A DNA stretch of 64,000 nucleotides from Plantactinospora endophytica (GCF_016862915.1 NZ_BONW01000021.1:1-64000), one strand, 5' to 3'; shown: positions 34,150 through 42,420, counted from the first letter of the stretch. A program made the numbers and translations. The notes: generated from the letters alone by a model not told the origin.

Positions 34150-34752
34150 TCAGTTGGCGGCGTAGACGGTGGCGATGCTGATCTCGTTGGTGTCCGGGTG
34201 CCAGGCGCCGATCACCTGGACGTGCCCGCCGACCTTGAGCAGCGAGACGTCCGAGATGGCCGGGGTGCCGTTGTAGACGGCGGCGGTGGTGCCGGGTACG
34301 ACGTGTCCGATCAGCCGCTTGCCGTGGTGGTCGAGGTACAGCACGTTGCGCCCCACCGAGGCGATGTGCGCGGTCAGGTTGACGATGTTGGCCCAGAGCG
34401 AGTCGGCGGCGAGAGTGCCGTCGGGCAGCCGTACGCCCCGGACGTACATGCCGTCGCCCTTGGTCAGCTTGTCGAAGGTGGTCGGCTGGAACTTCCAGAT
34501 GCTGGTGCCGTTGGTGACCTGGATCCGGTGCAGTGCGCCGTCGGAGCCGGCCAGCAGCACCACGCTGCCGGTGATCGAGGTGACCCGGCCCTCGGCGAAG
34601 TTGGGGTCGGGTGCGCCGGGCGCGATCTTCACCGGCTCGGCGGCGAAGGCGGCCTCCGGGGCGAGCGAGCCGAGTGCGGTGGCTCCGGCGATGCCGGCGC
34701 CGCCGAGTACGGCCGTGCTGAGCAGTCGTCGACGGTCCATCGTGTTCGCCAT
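34150..34752 (-). CDS. Tat-exported protein, DUF5666-like beta fold
   Basis: 200 residues. The twin-arginine signal MDRRRLLSTAVLGGAG (from residue 5) ends near AFAAEP (about 38). The mature part (FAEGRVTSITGSVVLLAGSD, LHRIQVTNGTSIWKF, KGDGMYVRGVRLPDGTLAAD, VGGHVQVIGAWHPD) has the repeated short beta-strand pattern seen in DUF5666/OB-like secreted proteins. GGGAGG lies 9 nt before the ATG. It starts 13 bp after the Cys-rich gene and precedes the MauE-like gene. Function unknown. Confidence 0.75.
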   Translation of the reverse strand: MANTMDRRRLLSTAVLGGAGIAGATALGSLAPEAAFAAEPVKIAPGAPDPNFAEGRVTSITGSVVLLAGSDGALHRIQVTNGTSIWKFQPTTFDKLTKGDGMYVRGVRLPDGTLAADSLWANIVNLTAHIASVGRNVLYLDHHGKRLIGHVVPGTTAAVYNGTPAISDVSLLKVGGHVQVIGAWHPDTNEISIATVYAAN

Positions 34753-34765
34753 CGTGGAGTCCTCC

Positions 34766-35176
34766 CTACACGGTGTCGACGGAGCAGGGCCGGAGCCCGG
34801 TGGACAGGCTGGCGATGGCGCTGTACGCCGCCGGGGTCAGGTCGATGATCCGGTTGGTGCCGCAGGCCGACCCGCAGCAGGCCCGCTCGCCGCAGAACAG
34901 GTCGGTCTGCGGTCCGCAGTCGGCGATGGCGGTGCCGACCCGGGCGCCGTTGCAGAGGTTGGTGGTGTAGTGCGTGAAGCCGCAGGTCCGCCGGGACAGG
35001 CTGGTGCCGCAGACGTCGGGCCGGGTGATCGCGAGACAGGCGGCCGAGGTGTTCGGCCAGGCGTGCTGGAAGTTGCCGGACGTGCAGGTGCCGCAGGCAC
35101 CCCGGCCGGTCGACGCGCACGGACCCCAGGCGCTGCCGCAACAGAACCAGGACACCTCTCCGGTCACAGCTGCCAT
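34766..35176 (-). CDS. Cysteine-rich protein (15 Cys), possibly methylamine dehydrogenase light-chain-like
   Basis: 136 residues with Cys at 12, 13, 20, 28, 31, 47, 56, 65, 75, 87, 95, 100, 101, 105 and 131, and Trp at 10, 17 and 40. The spacing C-x3-W-x2-C-x7-C-x2-C-[ST]-x-G and the later ACCG segment resemble parts of the methylamine dehydrogenase light chain, which has six disulfides and a tryptophan-derived cofactor. The second cofactor Trp region (IIWCFG-like) is absent. No signal peptide is visible, and an in-frame TAA lies 24 nt upstream of the start, so none is hidden. GGGAGG is 8 nt before the ATG. First gene of an operon ending in a MauE-like gene. Homology is a hypothesis. Confidence 0.72.
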   Translation of the reverse strand: MAAVTGEVSWFCCGSAWGPCASTGRGACGTCTSGNFQHAWPNTSAACLAITRPDVCGTSLSRRTCGFTHYTTNLCNGARVGTAIADCGPQTDLFCGERACCGSACGTNRIIDLTPAAYSAIASLSTGLRPCSVDTV

Positions 35177-35231
35177 GATCGGTCCTCCCTTCGGGGGTTA
35201 AGGGAAACGACGTTGATCAATATTGACGACA

Positions 35232-35260
35232 ATTGTTACGACAGAAACCCACCGAGTCAA
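35232..35260 (-). promoter_or_regulatory. Sigma70-like promoter of the Cys-rich operon
   Basis: On the minus strand TTGACT (35260-35255), a 16-bp spacer and TAACAA (35238-35233) fall within an AT-rich island. The predicted start is near 35226, about 50 nt before the Cys-rich gene. Confidence 0.55.
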
Positions 35261-35300
35261 TAGATATACATGAAACTTTTCTTCAACTGCGCCCAGCCAT

Positions 35301-35370
35301 TCACGACTGATCACGGCTGATCACCGCCAACCACGGCCGATCAGGGCCGATCAGCGCCGATCACGGCCAG
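35301..35370 (+). repeat. Seven tandem 10-bp repeats, consensus TCACGGCCGA
   Basis: Consecutive decamers from 35301: tcacgactga, tcacggctga, tcaccgccaa, ccacggccga, tcagggccga, tcagcgccga, tcacggccag. The period is exactly 10 bp, so the GATCA-containing core faces the same side of the helix in every unit. The array lies between the divergent promoters at about 35232-35260 (minus) and 35391-35396 (plus). Confidence 0.85.
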
Positions 35371-35390
35371 GAACTGACCGGAATCGCCGC

Positions 35391-35396
35391 TAGCGT
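35391..35396 (+). promoter_or_regulatory. -10 box TAGCGT before the coupled leader ORF
   Basis: TAGCGT lies 6 nt before the ATG at 35403, giving a leaderless start on the 17-codon ORF rather than on the main gene. Confidence 0.5.
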
Positions 35397-35402
35397 GTGC
35401 GC

Positions 35403-35456
35403 ATGGCAACCGCCGACACCGACCCGTCCCACGGCCGTCCCGCGAGGCTCCGCTGA
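35403..35456 (+). CDS. 17-codon leader ORF coupled to the winged-helix gene
   Basis: ATG at 35403 encodes MATADTDPSHGRPARLR. Its TGA (35454-35456) overlaps the ATG of the next gene as TGATG. With the -10 box 6 nt upstream, ribosomes would load on this ORF and re-initiate on the main gene, whose own ribosome site is weak. No codon run suggests attenuation. It may exist only to drive coupled translation, and the peptide could be non-functional. Confidence 0.5.
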   Translation: MATADTDPSHGRPARLR

Positions 35457-36592
35457 TGCGCCGGCTCACGTTCGCGCAGGTGTGCGCCCGGCGCCTGGCC
35501 CGGCAGGGGCTGGCCGGCCCGCTGCCCGGCGCCGCTCCGGCCGACGTCGCGGCCCGGCTCGGCGGGGTACACGCCCAGGTGCTCTCCGCCGCCGAACTCG
35601 CCGTCGGGCTACGTCTCGACGGCGCCACCCGGGTCGACGTACGCAAGGCACTGTGGACGGAACGCAGCCTGGTCAAGACCCGTGGTCCACGCTTCACCGT
35701 GCACCTGCTGGCCACCGCCGACCTGCCGATCTGGACCGGTGCGCTGTCGGCCCTGCCGGTACGCCCGCTCGAACTGCTCACCGAGGAGCAGGCCGAGCAG
35801 GTGATCGCGGCCATCGCCGACGCGCTCCGGGACGCGGAGCTGACCACCGACGAGCTGACCGAGGCGGTGGTGGCGCGTACCGGACCGTGGGCCGGAGAAC
35901 CGGCGATGGCGGCGTTCCAGGGCTGGTGGCCCCGGTGGGTCGAGGCGATGTCGCTGGCCACCCGGCGCGGCGCGCTGTGCTTCGGACCGAACCGGGGACG
36001 GCTGGTGACGTACACCAGCCCGGCCCGGTGGCTGCCCGGATTCCGGCCGGCCGACGGGCGTACCGCCGCCGCCGAGGTGCTCCGGCGCTACCTGTACGCG
36101 TACGGGCCGGCCACCCCGGGACAGGTCGCGCAGTGGCTGGCAGCGCCGAAGCGGTGGACCACGGAACTGTTCGACTCGCTCGCCGACGAGTTGGAACAGG
36201 TCGACGTGGCGGGTTCCCCGGCCTGGGTGCTGGCCGGCGACACCGATGCGCCGGACGATCCGCCGCGCGGGGTGCGACTGTTGCCGTACTTCGACGCGTA
36301 CCCGGTGAACTGCTTTCCCCGCGCGGACGTCTTTCCCGGCCGGGCCGCCATCCGGGCGCTGGCCGGCGGGCAGGCCGGCAACTATCCGGTACTGCTGGTC
36401 GACGGGGTGGTGGCCGGGGTCTGGCACCAGCGCCGTTCCGGCCGGCGGATCGACGTCACCGTGGAGTCGCTGGCGGAACTCACCGGCCCGCGGCTACGCG
36501 AACTCGACGAGCAGGTGCAGCGGATCGGCGAGGTGTTGGAGGGCACTCCACGGCTCACCCTCGGCGAGGTGACCGTCGGCCCGCACGCCTGA
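35456..36592 (+). CDS. Winged-helix (HTH_42) DNA glycosylase-like protein
   Basis: 378 residues of the HTH_42/YcaQ-AlkX-like family, cytoplasmic proteins of which some members are DNA glycosylases acting on bulky or crosslinked alkyl lesions. Family features include RLGGVHAQVLSAAELAVGLR (about 34-53), LVKTRGPRFTVHLLATAD, WVRWVEAM-like WWPRWVEAMS, AYGPATPGQVAQWL and LLPYFDAYPVNC. The usual QxQ catalytic-type motif reads H39-A40-Q41 here, so catalysis may differ. The ATG overlaps the leader-ORF stop. Convergent with nucS, 65 bp apart. Confidence 0.8.
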   Translation: MRRLTFAQVCARRLARQGLAGPLPGAAPADVAARLGGVHAQVLSAAELAVGLRLDGATRVDVRKALWTERSLVKTRGPRFTVHLLATADLPIWTGALSALPVRPLELLTEEQAEQVIAAIADALRDAELTTDELTEAVVARTGPWAGEPAMAAFQGWWPRWVEAMSLATRRGALCFGPNRGRLVTYTSPARWLPGFRPADGRTAAAEVLRRYLYAYGPATPGQVAQWLAAPKRWTTELFDSLADELEQVDVAGSPAWVLAGDTDAPDDPPRGVRLLPYFDAYPVNCFPRADVFPGRAAIRALAGGQAGNYPVLLVDGVVAGVWHQRRSGRRIDVTVESLAELTGPRLRELDEQVQRIGEVLEGTPRLTLGEVTVGPHA

Positions 36593-36612
36593 AACCCGGC
36601 CCGCACGCCTGA
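36578..36612 (+). repeat. 15-bp direct repeat spanning the end of the winged-helix gene
   Basis: GGCCCGCACGCCTGA (36578-36592, encoding the C-terminal GPHA and stop) is repeated at 36598-36612, giving a duplicated gene end. Confidence 0.6.
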
Positions 36613-36657
36613 CCCGGACGCCCGAGCGGGCGACGGCCGGCCGGTCACGGTTCAGGC

Positions 36658-37317
36658 TCAGAACAGGGTCAGTTCGTCCCGCTCGATGCCGCGCAGCCGG
36701 TCGTAGTTGACCACCACGCACCGGATGCCCCGGTCGGTGGCGAGCACCCGGGCCTGCGGCTTGATCTCCTGAGCGGCGAAGATCCCGCTGACCGGCGCCA
36801 GCAGCGGATCGCGGTTGAGCAGCTCCAGATAGCGGGTGAGCTGCTCCACCCCGTCGATCTCGCCGCGCCGCTTCACCTCCACCGCCACGGTGGCTCCGGC
36901 GCCGTCCCGACAGAGCAGGTCGACCGGGCCGATCGCGGTCATGTACTCCCGACGGACCAGCGTGAACCCCTCGCCGAACTCGACCGGGCTGGCGGCCAGC
37001 AACTCCTGGAGGTGCGCCTCCACGCCGTCCTTGCGCAGCCCCGGGTCGACACCCAGCTCGTAGGAGGTGTCCTGGAAGATCTCCTCCAGGGTGATCCGCA
37101 GCTCCTCGCCGGCCTTGTTGACCACCCGCCAGACCCCGGGCGCCTCTTCCAACCGGCACGGCGGGCTCATCCAGTTGAGCGGCTTGTAGGCCCGGTCGTC
37201 GGCGTGGATCGAGACCGACCCGTCCGCCTTCACCATCAGCAACCGGGTCGCCAGCGGCAGGTGTGCCGAGAGCCGTCCGACGTAGTCCACGGAACACTTC
37301 GCAATCACCAACCGCAC
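36658..37317 (-). CDS. nucS: Endonuclease NucS (non-canonical mismatch repair)
   Basis: 219 residues starting GTG-encoded [16 protein letters not shown], the standard NucS N-terminus. The C-terminal PD-(D/E)xK nuclease has [31 protein letters not shown] and [20 protein letters not shown]. In actinobacteria lacking MutS/MutL, NucS cuts both strands at mismatches, with help from the beta clamp. The C-terminal [10 protein letters not shown] matches the clamp-interacting tail seen in the family. Start 37317 is supported by -10 TACCCT (37324-37329) 6 nt upstream, i.e. a leaderless message. Confidence 0.93.
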   Translation of the reverse strand: MRLVIAKCSVDYVGRLSAHLPLATRLLMVKADGSVSIHADDRAYKPLNWMSPPCRLEEAPGVWRVVNKAGEELRITLEEIFQDTSYELGVDPGLRKDGVEAHLQELLAASPVEFGEGFTLVRREYMTAIGPVDLLCRDGAGATVAVEVKRRGEIDGVEQLTRYLELLNRDPLLAPVSGIFAAQEIKPQARVLATDRGIRCVVVNYDRLRGIERDELTLF

Positions 37318-37323
37318 CCGACG

Positions 37324-37329
37324 AGGGTA
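37324..37329 (-). promoter_or_regulatory. -10 box TACCCT of leaderless nucS
   Basis: On the minus strand TACCCT is followed by 6 nt and then the GTG of nucS; no ribosome site is present. Confidence 0.5.
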
Positions 37330-37390
37330 GCGGAGCGGCCGACCTCCGGCCGACGCGCCGTCCTGGCGAGTCGGTGCCATCCTGGTACCC

Positions 37391-38023
37391 GTGTTGGAAG
37401 CCCTCACCGGAACCGGTCTCGCGGCATCGGCCGGACTCAACGCGTACATCCCGTTGCTCACCATGGGGCTGCTGGCCCGGTACACCGACGTGGTGAACCT
37501 GCCCGGCGGCTGGCAGTGGATCTCCAACGGCTGGGTGCTGGCGATCCTGGCGGTGCTGCTCGCCGTCGAGACGGTCGCCGACAAGGTGCCGGTGGTCGAC
37601 CACGTCAACGACGTGGTGCAGACCGTCGTCCGGCCCACCGCCGGTGGACTCGCCTTCGGCGCCGGCTCCGGGGCGGAGACGGTCACGGTCAGCGATCCGG
37701 GGCAGTTCTTCGGCTCCAGCCAGTGGGTGCCAGTGGTGATCGGGGTGCTGATCGCGCTCGGCGTGCACGGGGTGAAGGCGGCGGCCCGGCCGGTCATCAA
37801 CGCCGGTACGGCCGGCTTCGGTGCCCCGGTCGCCAGCACCGCCGAGGACGCGACGAGCGTGGTCTTCTCGCTCACCGCGATCCTGCTGCCGGTGCTGGTA
37901 CTCGTCTTCCTGCTGCTCGTACCGCTGCTGGTGGTCTGGGTGGTGCGCCGCCGTCGGCGCCGCCGGGCGGAACGCCGGGCCGCCAGGGTCGCCGCCCGGG
38001 AAGAGTCGATGATGGAGTACTGA
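37391..38023 (+). CDS. DUF4126 family membrane protein
   Basis: 210 residues with about four hydrophobic segments, a DUF4126 signature ([15 protein letters not shown] near the N-terminus, [19 protein letters not shown] in the middle) and a strongly basic C-terminal tail ([11 protein letters not shown]). GTG start at 37391, divergent from nucS with 73 bp between. The family has no established function. Confidence 0.85.
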   Translation: MLEALTGTGLAASAGLNAYIPLLTMGLLARYTDVVNLPGGWQWISNGWVLAILAVLLAVETVADKVPVVDHVNDVVQTVVRPTAGGLAFGAGSGAETVTVSDPGQFFGSSQWVPVVIGVLIALGVHGVKAAARPVINAGTAGFGAPVASTAEDATSVVFSLTAILLPVLVLVFLLLVPLLVVWVVRRRRRRRAERRAARVAAREESMMEY

Positions 38024-38069
38024 CCGCCCGGGGCCACGGCGGCGTGCTCGGGCTGGCATCCTCGACCGG

Positions 38070-39029
38070 GTGCTCGCGAAGATCCTTCGGATGTCCCTGG
38101 TCGCCGTCACCGCCGCCGCGCTGGCCGGCACGCTCGTCCTGGTGGTGACCGTGATCCGCGACGGCACCACCTCGGCGACCTCCGCGGACTCGGCGCCCCG
38201 GTTCGATCCGGTCGAGGCCACCGTGCCGGCGACCGGCGGTGCCACCGGCAGCCCGCCGCCAGCCACGTCCGGCCCGGTCAGCCCGACACCGTCGCCCGAC
38301 CCGCGCACGTCCCGGCCGGGCAGTGTCGACCGCCCCGGCGCCACCCGGCCGGGCAGCCGTCCGCAGGTGGTCGACCACGGGCCCCGCTCGGGCAACCTGG
38401 TGGCGCTCACCTTCGACGCCGACATGACCGACGCGATGCTCGGCAACCTGCGCAACGGCCGGGCCCGGTCGTACGCCAACCTGCGGATCGTCGAGCTGCT
38501 GGAGCGGCAGGAGATCCCGGCGACGTTCTTCCTCACCGGCAAGTGGGTCGAACGCTATCCGGAGCTGACCCGACGGCTGGCCGGAAATCCGCGCTTCGAA
38601 CTGGCCAACCACACGTACGGGCACCACGCCTTCACCCGGAACTGCCACGGTCTACCCACCCTGCCGGCCGCCCGGCTGACCGAGGACGTGGCCCGGACGT
38701 TCCGGGTGATCGAGCCGTACGGCGGCCGGCAGACCCGCTACTTCCGGTTCCCCGGGCTCTGCCACGACGCCGCCGCGCTGGACGCGCTCGCCCCGCTCGG
38801 CGTGACCGTGGTGGACGGGGACGTGATCAGCGGTGATCCGTTCGCCAAGTCATGGCGGCCGATCGTGAAGGCGGTGCTCTCCACCGTCCGGCCCGGTTCG
38901 GTCGTCGTGCTGCACGTCACCGAGGAGAACGCGGCGATGACCGACGAGGCGCTGCCGCACATCCTGGCCGGGCTGCGCGACCGGGGACTGCGTCCGGCGG
39001 TGTTGTCGGAGGTGCTGGCCGGCGGGTGA
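38070..39029 (+). CDS. Polysaccharide deacetylase (CE4/NodB family), membrane-anchored
   Basis: 319 residues. A single N-terminal membrane anchor (about 8-30), a Pro/Ser/Thr-rich linker (to about 100) and a NodB domain outside the cell. CE4 motifs: VALTFDADM (motif 1, Asp pair), [13 protein letters not shown] (motif 2, metal His residues), RYFRFPGLC (motif 3) and [11 protein letters not shown] with the late His. It would remove N-acetyl groups from peptidoglycan or an exopolysaccharide. GTG start at 38070. Confidence 0.88.
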   Translation: MLAKILRMSLVAVTAAALAGTLVLVVTVIRDGTTSATSADSAPRFDPVEATVPATGGATGSPPPATSGPVSPTPSPDPRTSRPGSVDRPGATRPGSRPQVVDHGPRSGNLVALTFDADMTDAMLGNLRNGRARSYANLRIVELLERQEIPATFFLTGKWVERYPELTRRLAGNPRFELANHTYGHHAFTRNCHGLPTLPAARLTEDVARTFRVIEPYGGRQTRYFRFPGLCHDAAALDALAPLGVTVVDGDVISGDPFAKSWRPIVKAVLSTVRPGSVVVLHVTEENAAMTDEALPHILAGLRDRGLRPAVLSEVLAGG

Positions 39030-39080
39030 TCCGGCCGCCCCGGTGACCGGTACGCCCGCTCCGTCACGCATAGTTGACCC

Positions 39081-39929
39081 ATGGCAGAGCAGCTCGCGAT
39101 CTCCGTACGGGGGTTGCGCAAGGCGTACGGCGGCACCGTCGCCGTGGACGGCGTCGACCTGGCGGTGTCCCGTGGCGAGGTCTTCGCCCTGCTCGGCCCG
39201 AACGGTGCCGGCAAGACCACCACGGTGGAGATCCTGGAGGGCTACCGGCACCGGGACGCGGGCGAGGTCAGCGTGCTCGGCGTCGACCCGGACCACGCGG
39301 ACGGGCGGTGGCGGGCCCGGGTGGGCATCGTGCTCCAGGGCACCGGCGAGTTCGACGACCTGACCGTGGCCGAGGTGGTACGACACTTCGCCGGCTTCTA
39401 TCCCGACCCGGACGATCCGGACAAGGTGATCGAGCGGGTCGGGTTGGCCGGCAAGGCGAAGGCGCGTACCCACACCCTCTCCGGCGGGCAGAAGCGCCGG
39501 CTGGACGTGGCGTTGGGCATCGTCGGCCGGCCCGAGCTGCTGTTCCTGGACGAGCCGACCACCGGCTTCGACCCGGAGGCCCGGCGCGAGTTCTGGGAGC
39601 TGATCCGGGACCTGGCCGCCGCCGGCACCACCATCGTGCTGACCACGCACTACCTGGACGAGGCCGAGGCGCTGGCCGACCGGGTCGCGGTGATCACCGG
39701 CGGGCGGCTGGTCGAGGTGGCCGCGCCGGCCCGACTCGGCAACCGGGCCGAGGCGCTGGCCACGGTCTCCTGGCGTACCCCGGAGGGTGCTGTCGAACGG
39801 GTGGAGAGCGCGACGCCGACGGCGCTGGTCGCCGAGTTGGCCGCGCGGTTCGGCGGCGAGGTGCCGGGGCTGACCGTGACCCGGCCCACCCTGGAGGACG
39901 TCTACCTACGGATGATCGGGCACCGATGA
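39081..39929 (+). CDS. ABC-2 type exporter ATP-binding protein (DrrA-like)
   Basis: 282 residues. Walker A GPNGAGKTTT (about 38-47), signature LSGGQKRRLDVALGI, Walker B LLFLDEPTTGFDPEARR and switch TTHYLDEAEALADRV, followed by the DrrA-type C-terminal region. It forms a drug or lipid exporter with the next gene, which it overlaps by ATGA. The start may be leaderless, with a CATAGT box 6 nt before the ATG. Confidence 0.92.
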   Translation: MAEQLAISVRGLRKAYGGTVAVDGVDLAVSRGEVFALLGPNGAGKTTTVEILEGYRHRDAGEVSVLGVDPDHADGRWRARVGIVLQGTGEFDDLTVAEVVRHFAGFYPDPDDPDKVIERVGLAGKAKARTHTLSGGQKRRLDVALGIVGRPELLFLDEPTTGFDPEARREFWELIRDLAAAGTTIVLTTHYLDEAEALADRVAVITGGRLVEVAAPARLGNRAEALATVSWRTPEGAVERVESATPTALVAELAARFGGEVPGLTVTRPTLEDVYLRMIGHR

Positions 39930-40783
39930 GCACCTCGACCACCGCACCGGAGACCGCCAACGGGCTGTCGACGCCCGCGCCGCCCCGGCGGGTCGGGCCG
40001 GTCGCGCTGGGCCTGCGGCAGGGCCGGCTGGAGGTACGCCAGTTCCTGCGCAGCCGGGAGTCCGTGGTCTTCACCATGCTCTTCCCGGTGGTGATGATCC
40101 TGATCTTCGCGTCGATCTTCAAAGGTGAGATCGGCGGCGGGGTCCGGTTCACGCAGTACTTCGTGACCGGCATGATCGCTACCGGCCTGATGACGGTCGG
40201 CTTCCAGAGCCTGGCCATCCAGATCCCGATCGAGCGGGACCGGGGCGTGCTCAAGCGGTTGCGCGGCACTCCGATGCCGAAGTGGGTCTACTTCGTCGGC
40301 AAGATCGGAATGGTCGCCGTGATCGGCGTCGCCGAGACCGTACTGCTGCTCGCCGTCGCCGCGCTGCTCTTCGACCTCACCCTGCCGCAGACCGCCGGCG
40401 CCTGGTTCACCCTGCTCTGGGTCTCGGTACTCGGCATCACCGCCTGCACCCTCTGCGGGATCGCCTTCTCCTCGCTGCCCCGTACCGGGCGCGGCGCGTC
40501 GGCCACGGTGACCCCGGTGGCGCTGGTCCTCCAGTTCATCTCCGGGGTCTTCTTCGTCTTCACCAGCCTGCCGTCCTGGATGCAGCAGGTCGCGGCGATC
40601 TTCCCGTTGAAGTGGATGTGCCAGGGGCTGCGCGCGGTCTTCCTGCCCGAGTCGTTCGGCGCCCAGGAGCCGGCCGGCTCGTTCGAGCTGGGCCGGGTCG
40701 CCCTGGTCCTCGCCGCCTGGTGCGTCGTCGGGCTGGTGCTCTGCCTGACCACGTTCCGCTGGACCAGCCGCCGCGACGGCTGA
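39926..40783 (+). CDS. ABC-2 type exporter permease (DrrB-like)
   Basis: 285 residues with an N-terminal cytoplasmic region, six membrane helices and the ABC-2 permease features (SRESVVFTMLFPVVMILIFAS, PIERDRGVLKRLRGTPMP, IFPLKWMCQGLRAVFLPE). The ATG overlaps the ATPase stop by four bases, so the pair is translationally coupled. Exported compound unknown. Confidence 0.9.
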   Translation: MSTSTTAPETANGLSTPAPPRRVGPVALGLRQGRLEVRQFLRSRESVVFTMLFPVVMILIFASIFKGEIGGGVRFTQYFVTGMIATGLMTVGFQSLAIQIPIERDRGVLKRLRGTPMPKWVYFVGKIGMVAVIGVAETVLLLAVAALLFDLTLPQTAGAWFTLLWVSVLGITACTLCGIAFSSLPRTGRGASATVTPVALVLQFISGVFFVFTSLPSWMQQVAAIFPLKWMCQGLRAVFLPESFGAQEPAGSFELGRVALVLAAWCVVGLVLCLTTFRWTSRRDG

Positions 40784-40817
40784 GCCGCCGGCCGCCGGAG
40801 CGGCCGGCGCGCACCGG

Positions 40818-41666
40818 TCAGTACGAGTAGAAGCCCTTCCCGGTCTTCCGACCCAGGTCACCGGCGGTGACCATCCGCTGCAACAGCTCCGGCGGGAAGA
40901 ACTTCTCGTCGGCGGTGTCGGCGTAGATGTTCTTCGTCGCGTGCAGCAGCACGTCGGCGCCGGTCAGGTCGGTGGTGGCCAGCGGACCCATGGCGTGCCC
41001 GAAGCCGAGCTTGCAGGCGGTGTCCAGGTCCTCCGGCGAGATCACCCCGGACTCGACGAGCTTGACCGCCTCCATCACCAGGGCGGTGATCAGGCGGGTG
41101 GTGACGAAGCCGGCGATGTCCCGGTTGACCACCACGCAGGTCTTGCCGATCTCCTCGGCGAACGTCCGGACGGTGGCCAGGGTTTCGTCGCTGGTCTTGA
41201 AGCCCCGGACGAGTTCGCAGAGCTTCATCATCGGTACCGGCGAGAAGAAGTGGGTGCCGACGACCGACTCCGGCCGGCCGGTCACCGCCGCGATCTGGGT
41301 GACCGGGATCGCCGAGGTGTTGGTGGCCAGCACGGCGCCGGGCGCGCAGATCTTGTCCAGTGCCCGGAACACCTCCTGCTTGATCTCCAGCCGCTCGAAG
41401 ACCGCCTCGACCACGATGTCGGCGTCGGCCGCCGCCTCCAGCTCGGTGGTCGGGGTGATCCGGCCCAGCGTCGCCTCGACCTCGTCGGCTCCGATGGTGC
41501 CCTTGGCCGCGAACTTCTCCAGGGACGTACGGATGCCGGAGAGGCCACGACGGGTGGCGGCGTCGTCCAGGTCGCGCAGTGTCACCTGCCAACCCGCCCG
41601 CGCCGCGACCTGCGCGATGCCCGAACCCATCAGTCCGGCCCCGATGACCGCGAGTCGACCCGCCAT
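40818..41666 (-). CDS. 3-hydroxybutyryl-CoA dehydrogenase-like protein
   Basis: 282 residues, a complete single-unit enzyme that interconverts 3-hydroxyacyl-CoA and 3-oxoacyl-CoA with NAD(P). Rossmann site LAVIGAGLMGSGIAQVAA, Glu in VEAVFE, Ser in NTSAIPVTQI, catalytic His in GTHFFSPVPMMKL, Asn-equivalent region GFVTTRLITAL (T-T in place of VxN), and the end GRKTGKGFYSY. A strong hairpin separates it from the FMN reductase gene. Confidence 0.9.
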   Translation of the reverse strand: MAGRLAVIGAGLMGSGIAQVAARAGWQVTLRDLDDAATRRGLSGIRTSLEKFAAKGTIGADEVEATLGRITPTTELEAAADADIVVEAVFERLEIKQEVFRALDKICAPGAVLATNTSAIPVTQIAAVTGRPESVVGTHFFSPVPMMKLCELVRGFKTSDETLATVRTFAEEIGKTCVVVNRDIAGFVTTRLITALVMEAVKLVESGVISPEDLDTACKLGFGHAMGPLATTDLTGADVLLHATKNIYADTADEKFFPPELLQRMVTAGDLGRKTGKGFYSY

Positions 41667-41750
41667 CTGCTCACTCCTTCGGCTGGATTTGTGTCCTCGC
41701 AGAGCACCTTAACGGTCGGCCCGGTCACTACTACCCGTCGGTAACAGGTT

Positions 41751-41796
41751 CGGGCCGGCGGTACCCCGGGGGCATGTCCGGGGTACCGCCGGCCCG
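41751..41796 (-). terminator. 19-bp perfect hairpin between FMN reductase and hydroxybutyryl-CoA dehydrogenase genes
   Basis: Arms at 41751-41769 and 41778-41796 are fully complementary (19 bp) with an 8-nt loop, beginning 26 nt after the FMN reductase stop. There is no U-tract, as is common for high-GC actinobacterial terminators. Confidence 0.75.
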
Positions 41797-41822
41797 ACGG
41801 ATGGCGCGCGGGTGCGGTCGGT

Positions 41823-42383
41823 TCAGCTCGCGCGCAGCGGAGCGAGCGCCCTGCTCCAGGCCACGGTCTGGTCCAGTACGACACCGAGGGCGTCGGCCTG
41901 GTGCGGGCCGGGCTTGAAGACGCTGTAGTTCTCGAAGTCGGTGTGCAGCGAGAGCGCCACCTGGGCGCGTACGTCGGCCATCATCAGTTCGCCGGCGATC
42001 AGGCGCAGGTGCTCGACCGCCCGGGCGCCGCCGACCGAGCCGTAGCTGACGAAGCCGACCGCCTTGTTGTTCCACTCGGCGAAGAGGAAGTCGATGGCGT
42101 TCTTGAGCGCGCCCGAGGTGGAGTGGTTGTACTCCGGCGTCACCATCACGAACCCGTCGAACGAGGCGATCTTGGCGGCCCACTCCAGGGTGTGCGGGTT
42201 GGCGTACTGGCCCATGCTCGGCGGGACGGCCTCGTCGAGGTGCGGGAGCTTGTAGTCGAGCAGGTCGACCAGCTCGTACTCCGCGTCGGTGCGCTGGCTG
42301 GCCAGCTCGTGGACCCAGCGGGCCACCGCCTCGCCGTTACGCCCGGGACGGGTGCTGCCAAGAATAATCGCGATCCTAGTCAT
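41823..42383 (-). CDS. NAD(P)H-dependent FMN reductase family protein
   Basis: 186 residues with the flavodoxin-like FMN_red fold: phosphate loop IILGSTRPGRNGEAVARWV at the N-terminus, and VMVTPEYNHSTSGALKNAIDFLFAEW with the family PEYN motif. It would reduce FMN, quinones or azo compounds using NAD(P)H in the cytoplasm. Divergent from a MarR regulator with paired operator boxes between them, so it is probably MarR-repressed and induced by a quinone-like or electrophilic ligand. Confidence 0.9.
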   Translation of the reverse strand: MTRIAIILGSTRPGRNGEAVARWVHELASQRTDAEYELVDLLDYKLPHLDEAVPPSMGQYANPHTLEWAAKIASFDGFVMVTPEYNHSTSGALKNAIDFLFAEWNNKAVGFVSYGSVGGARAVEHLRLIAGELMMADVRAQVALSLHTDFENYSVFKPGPHQADALGVVLDQTVAWSRALAPLRAS

Positions 42384-42420
42384 TCCGGTACTTTCCCCTC
42401 CGAAGTAGGCAACACAAATG

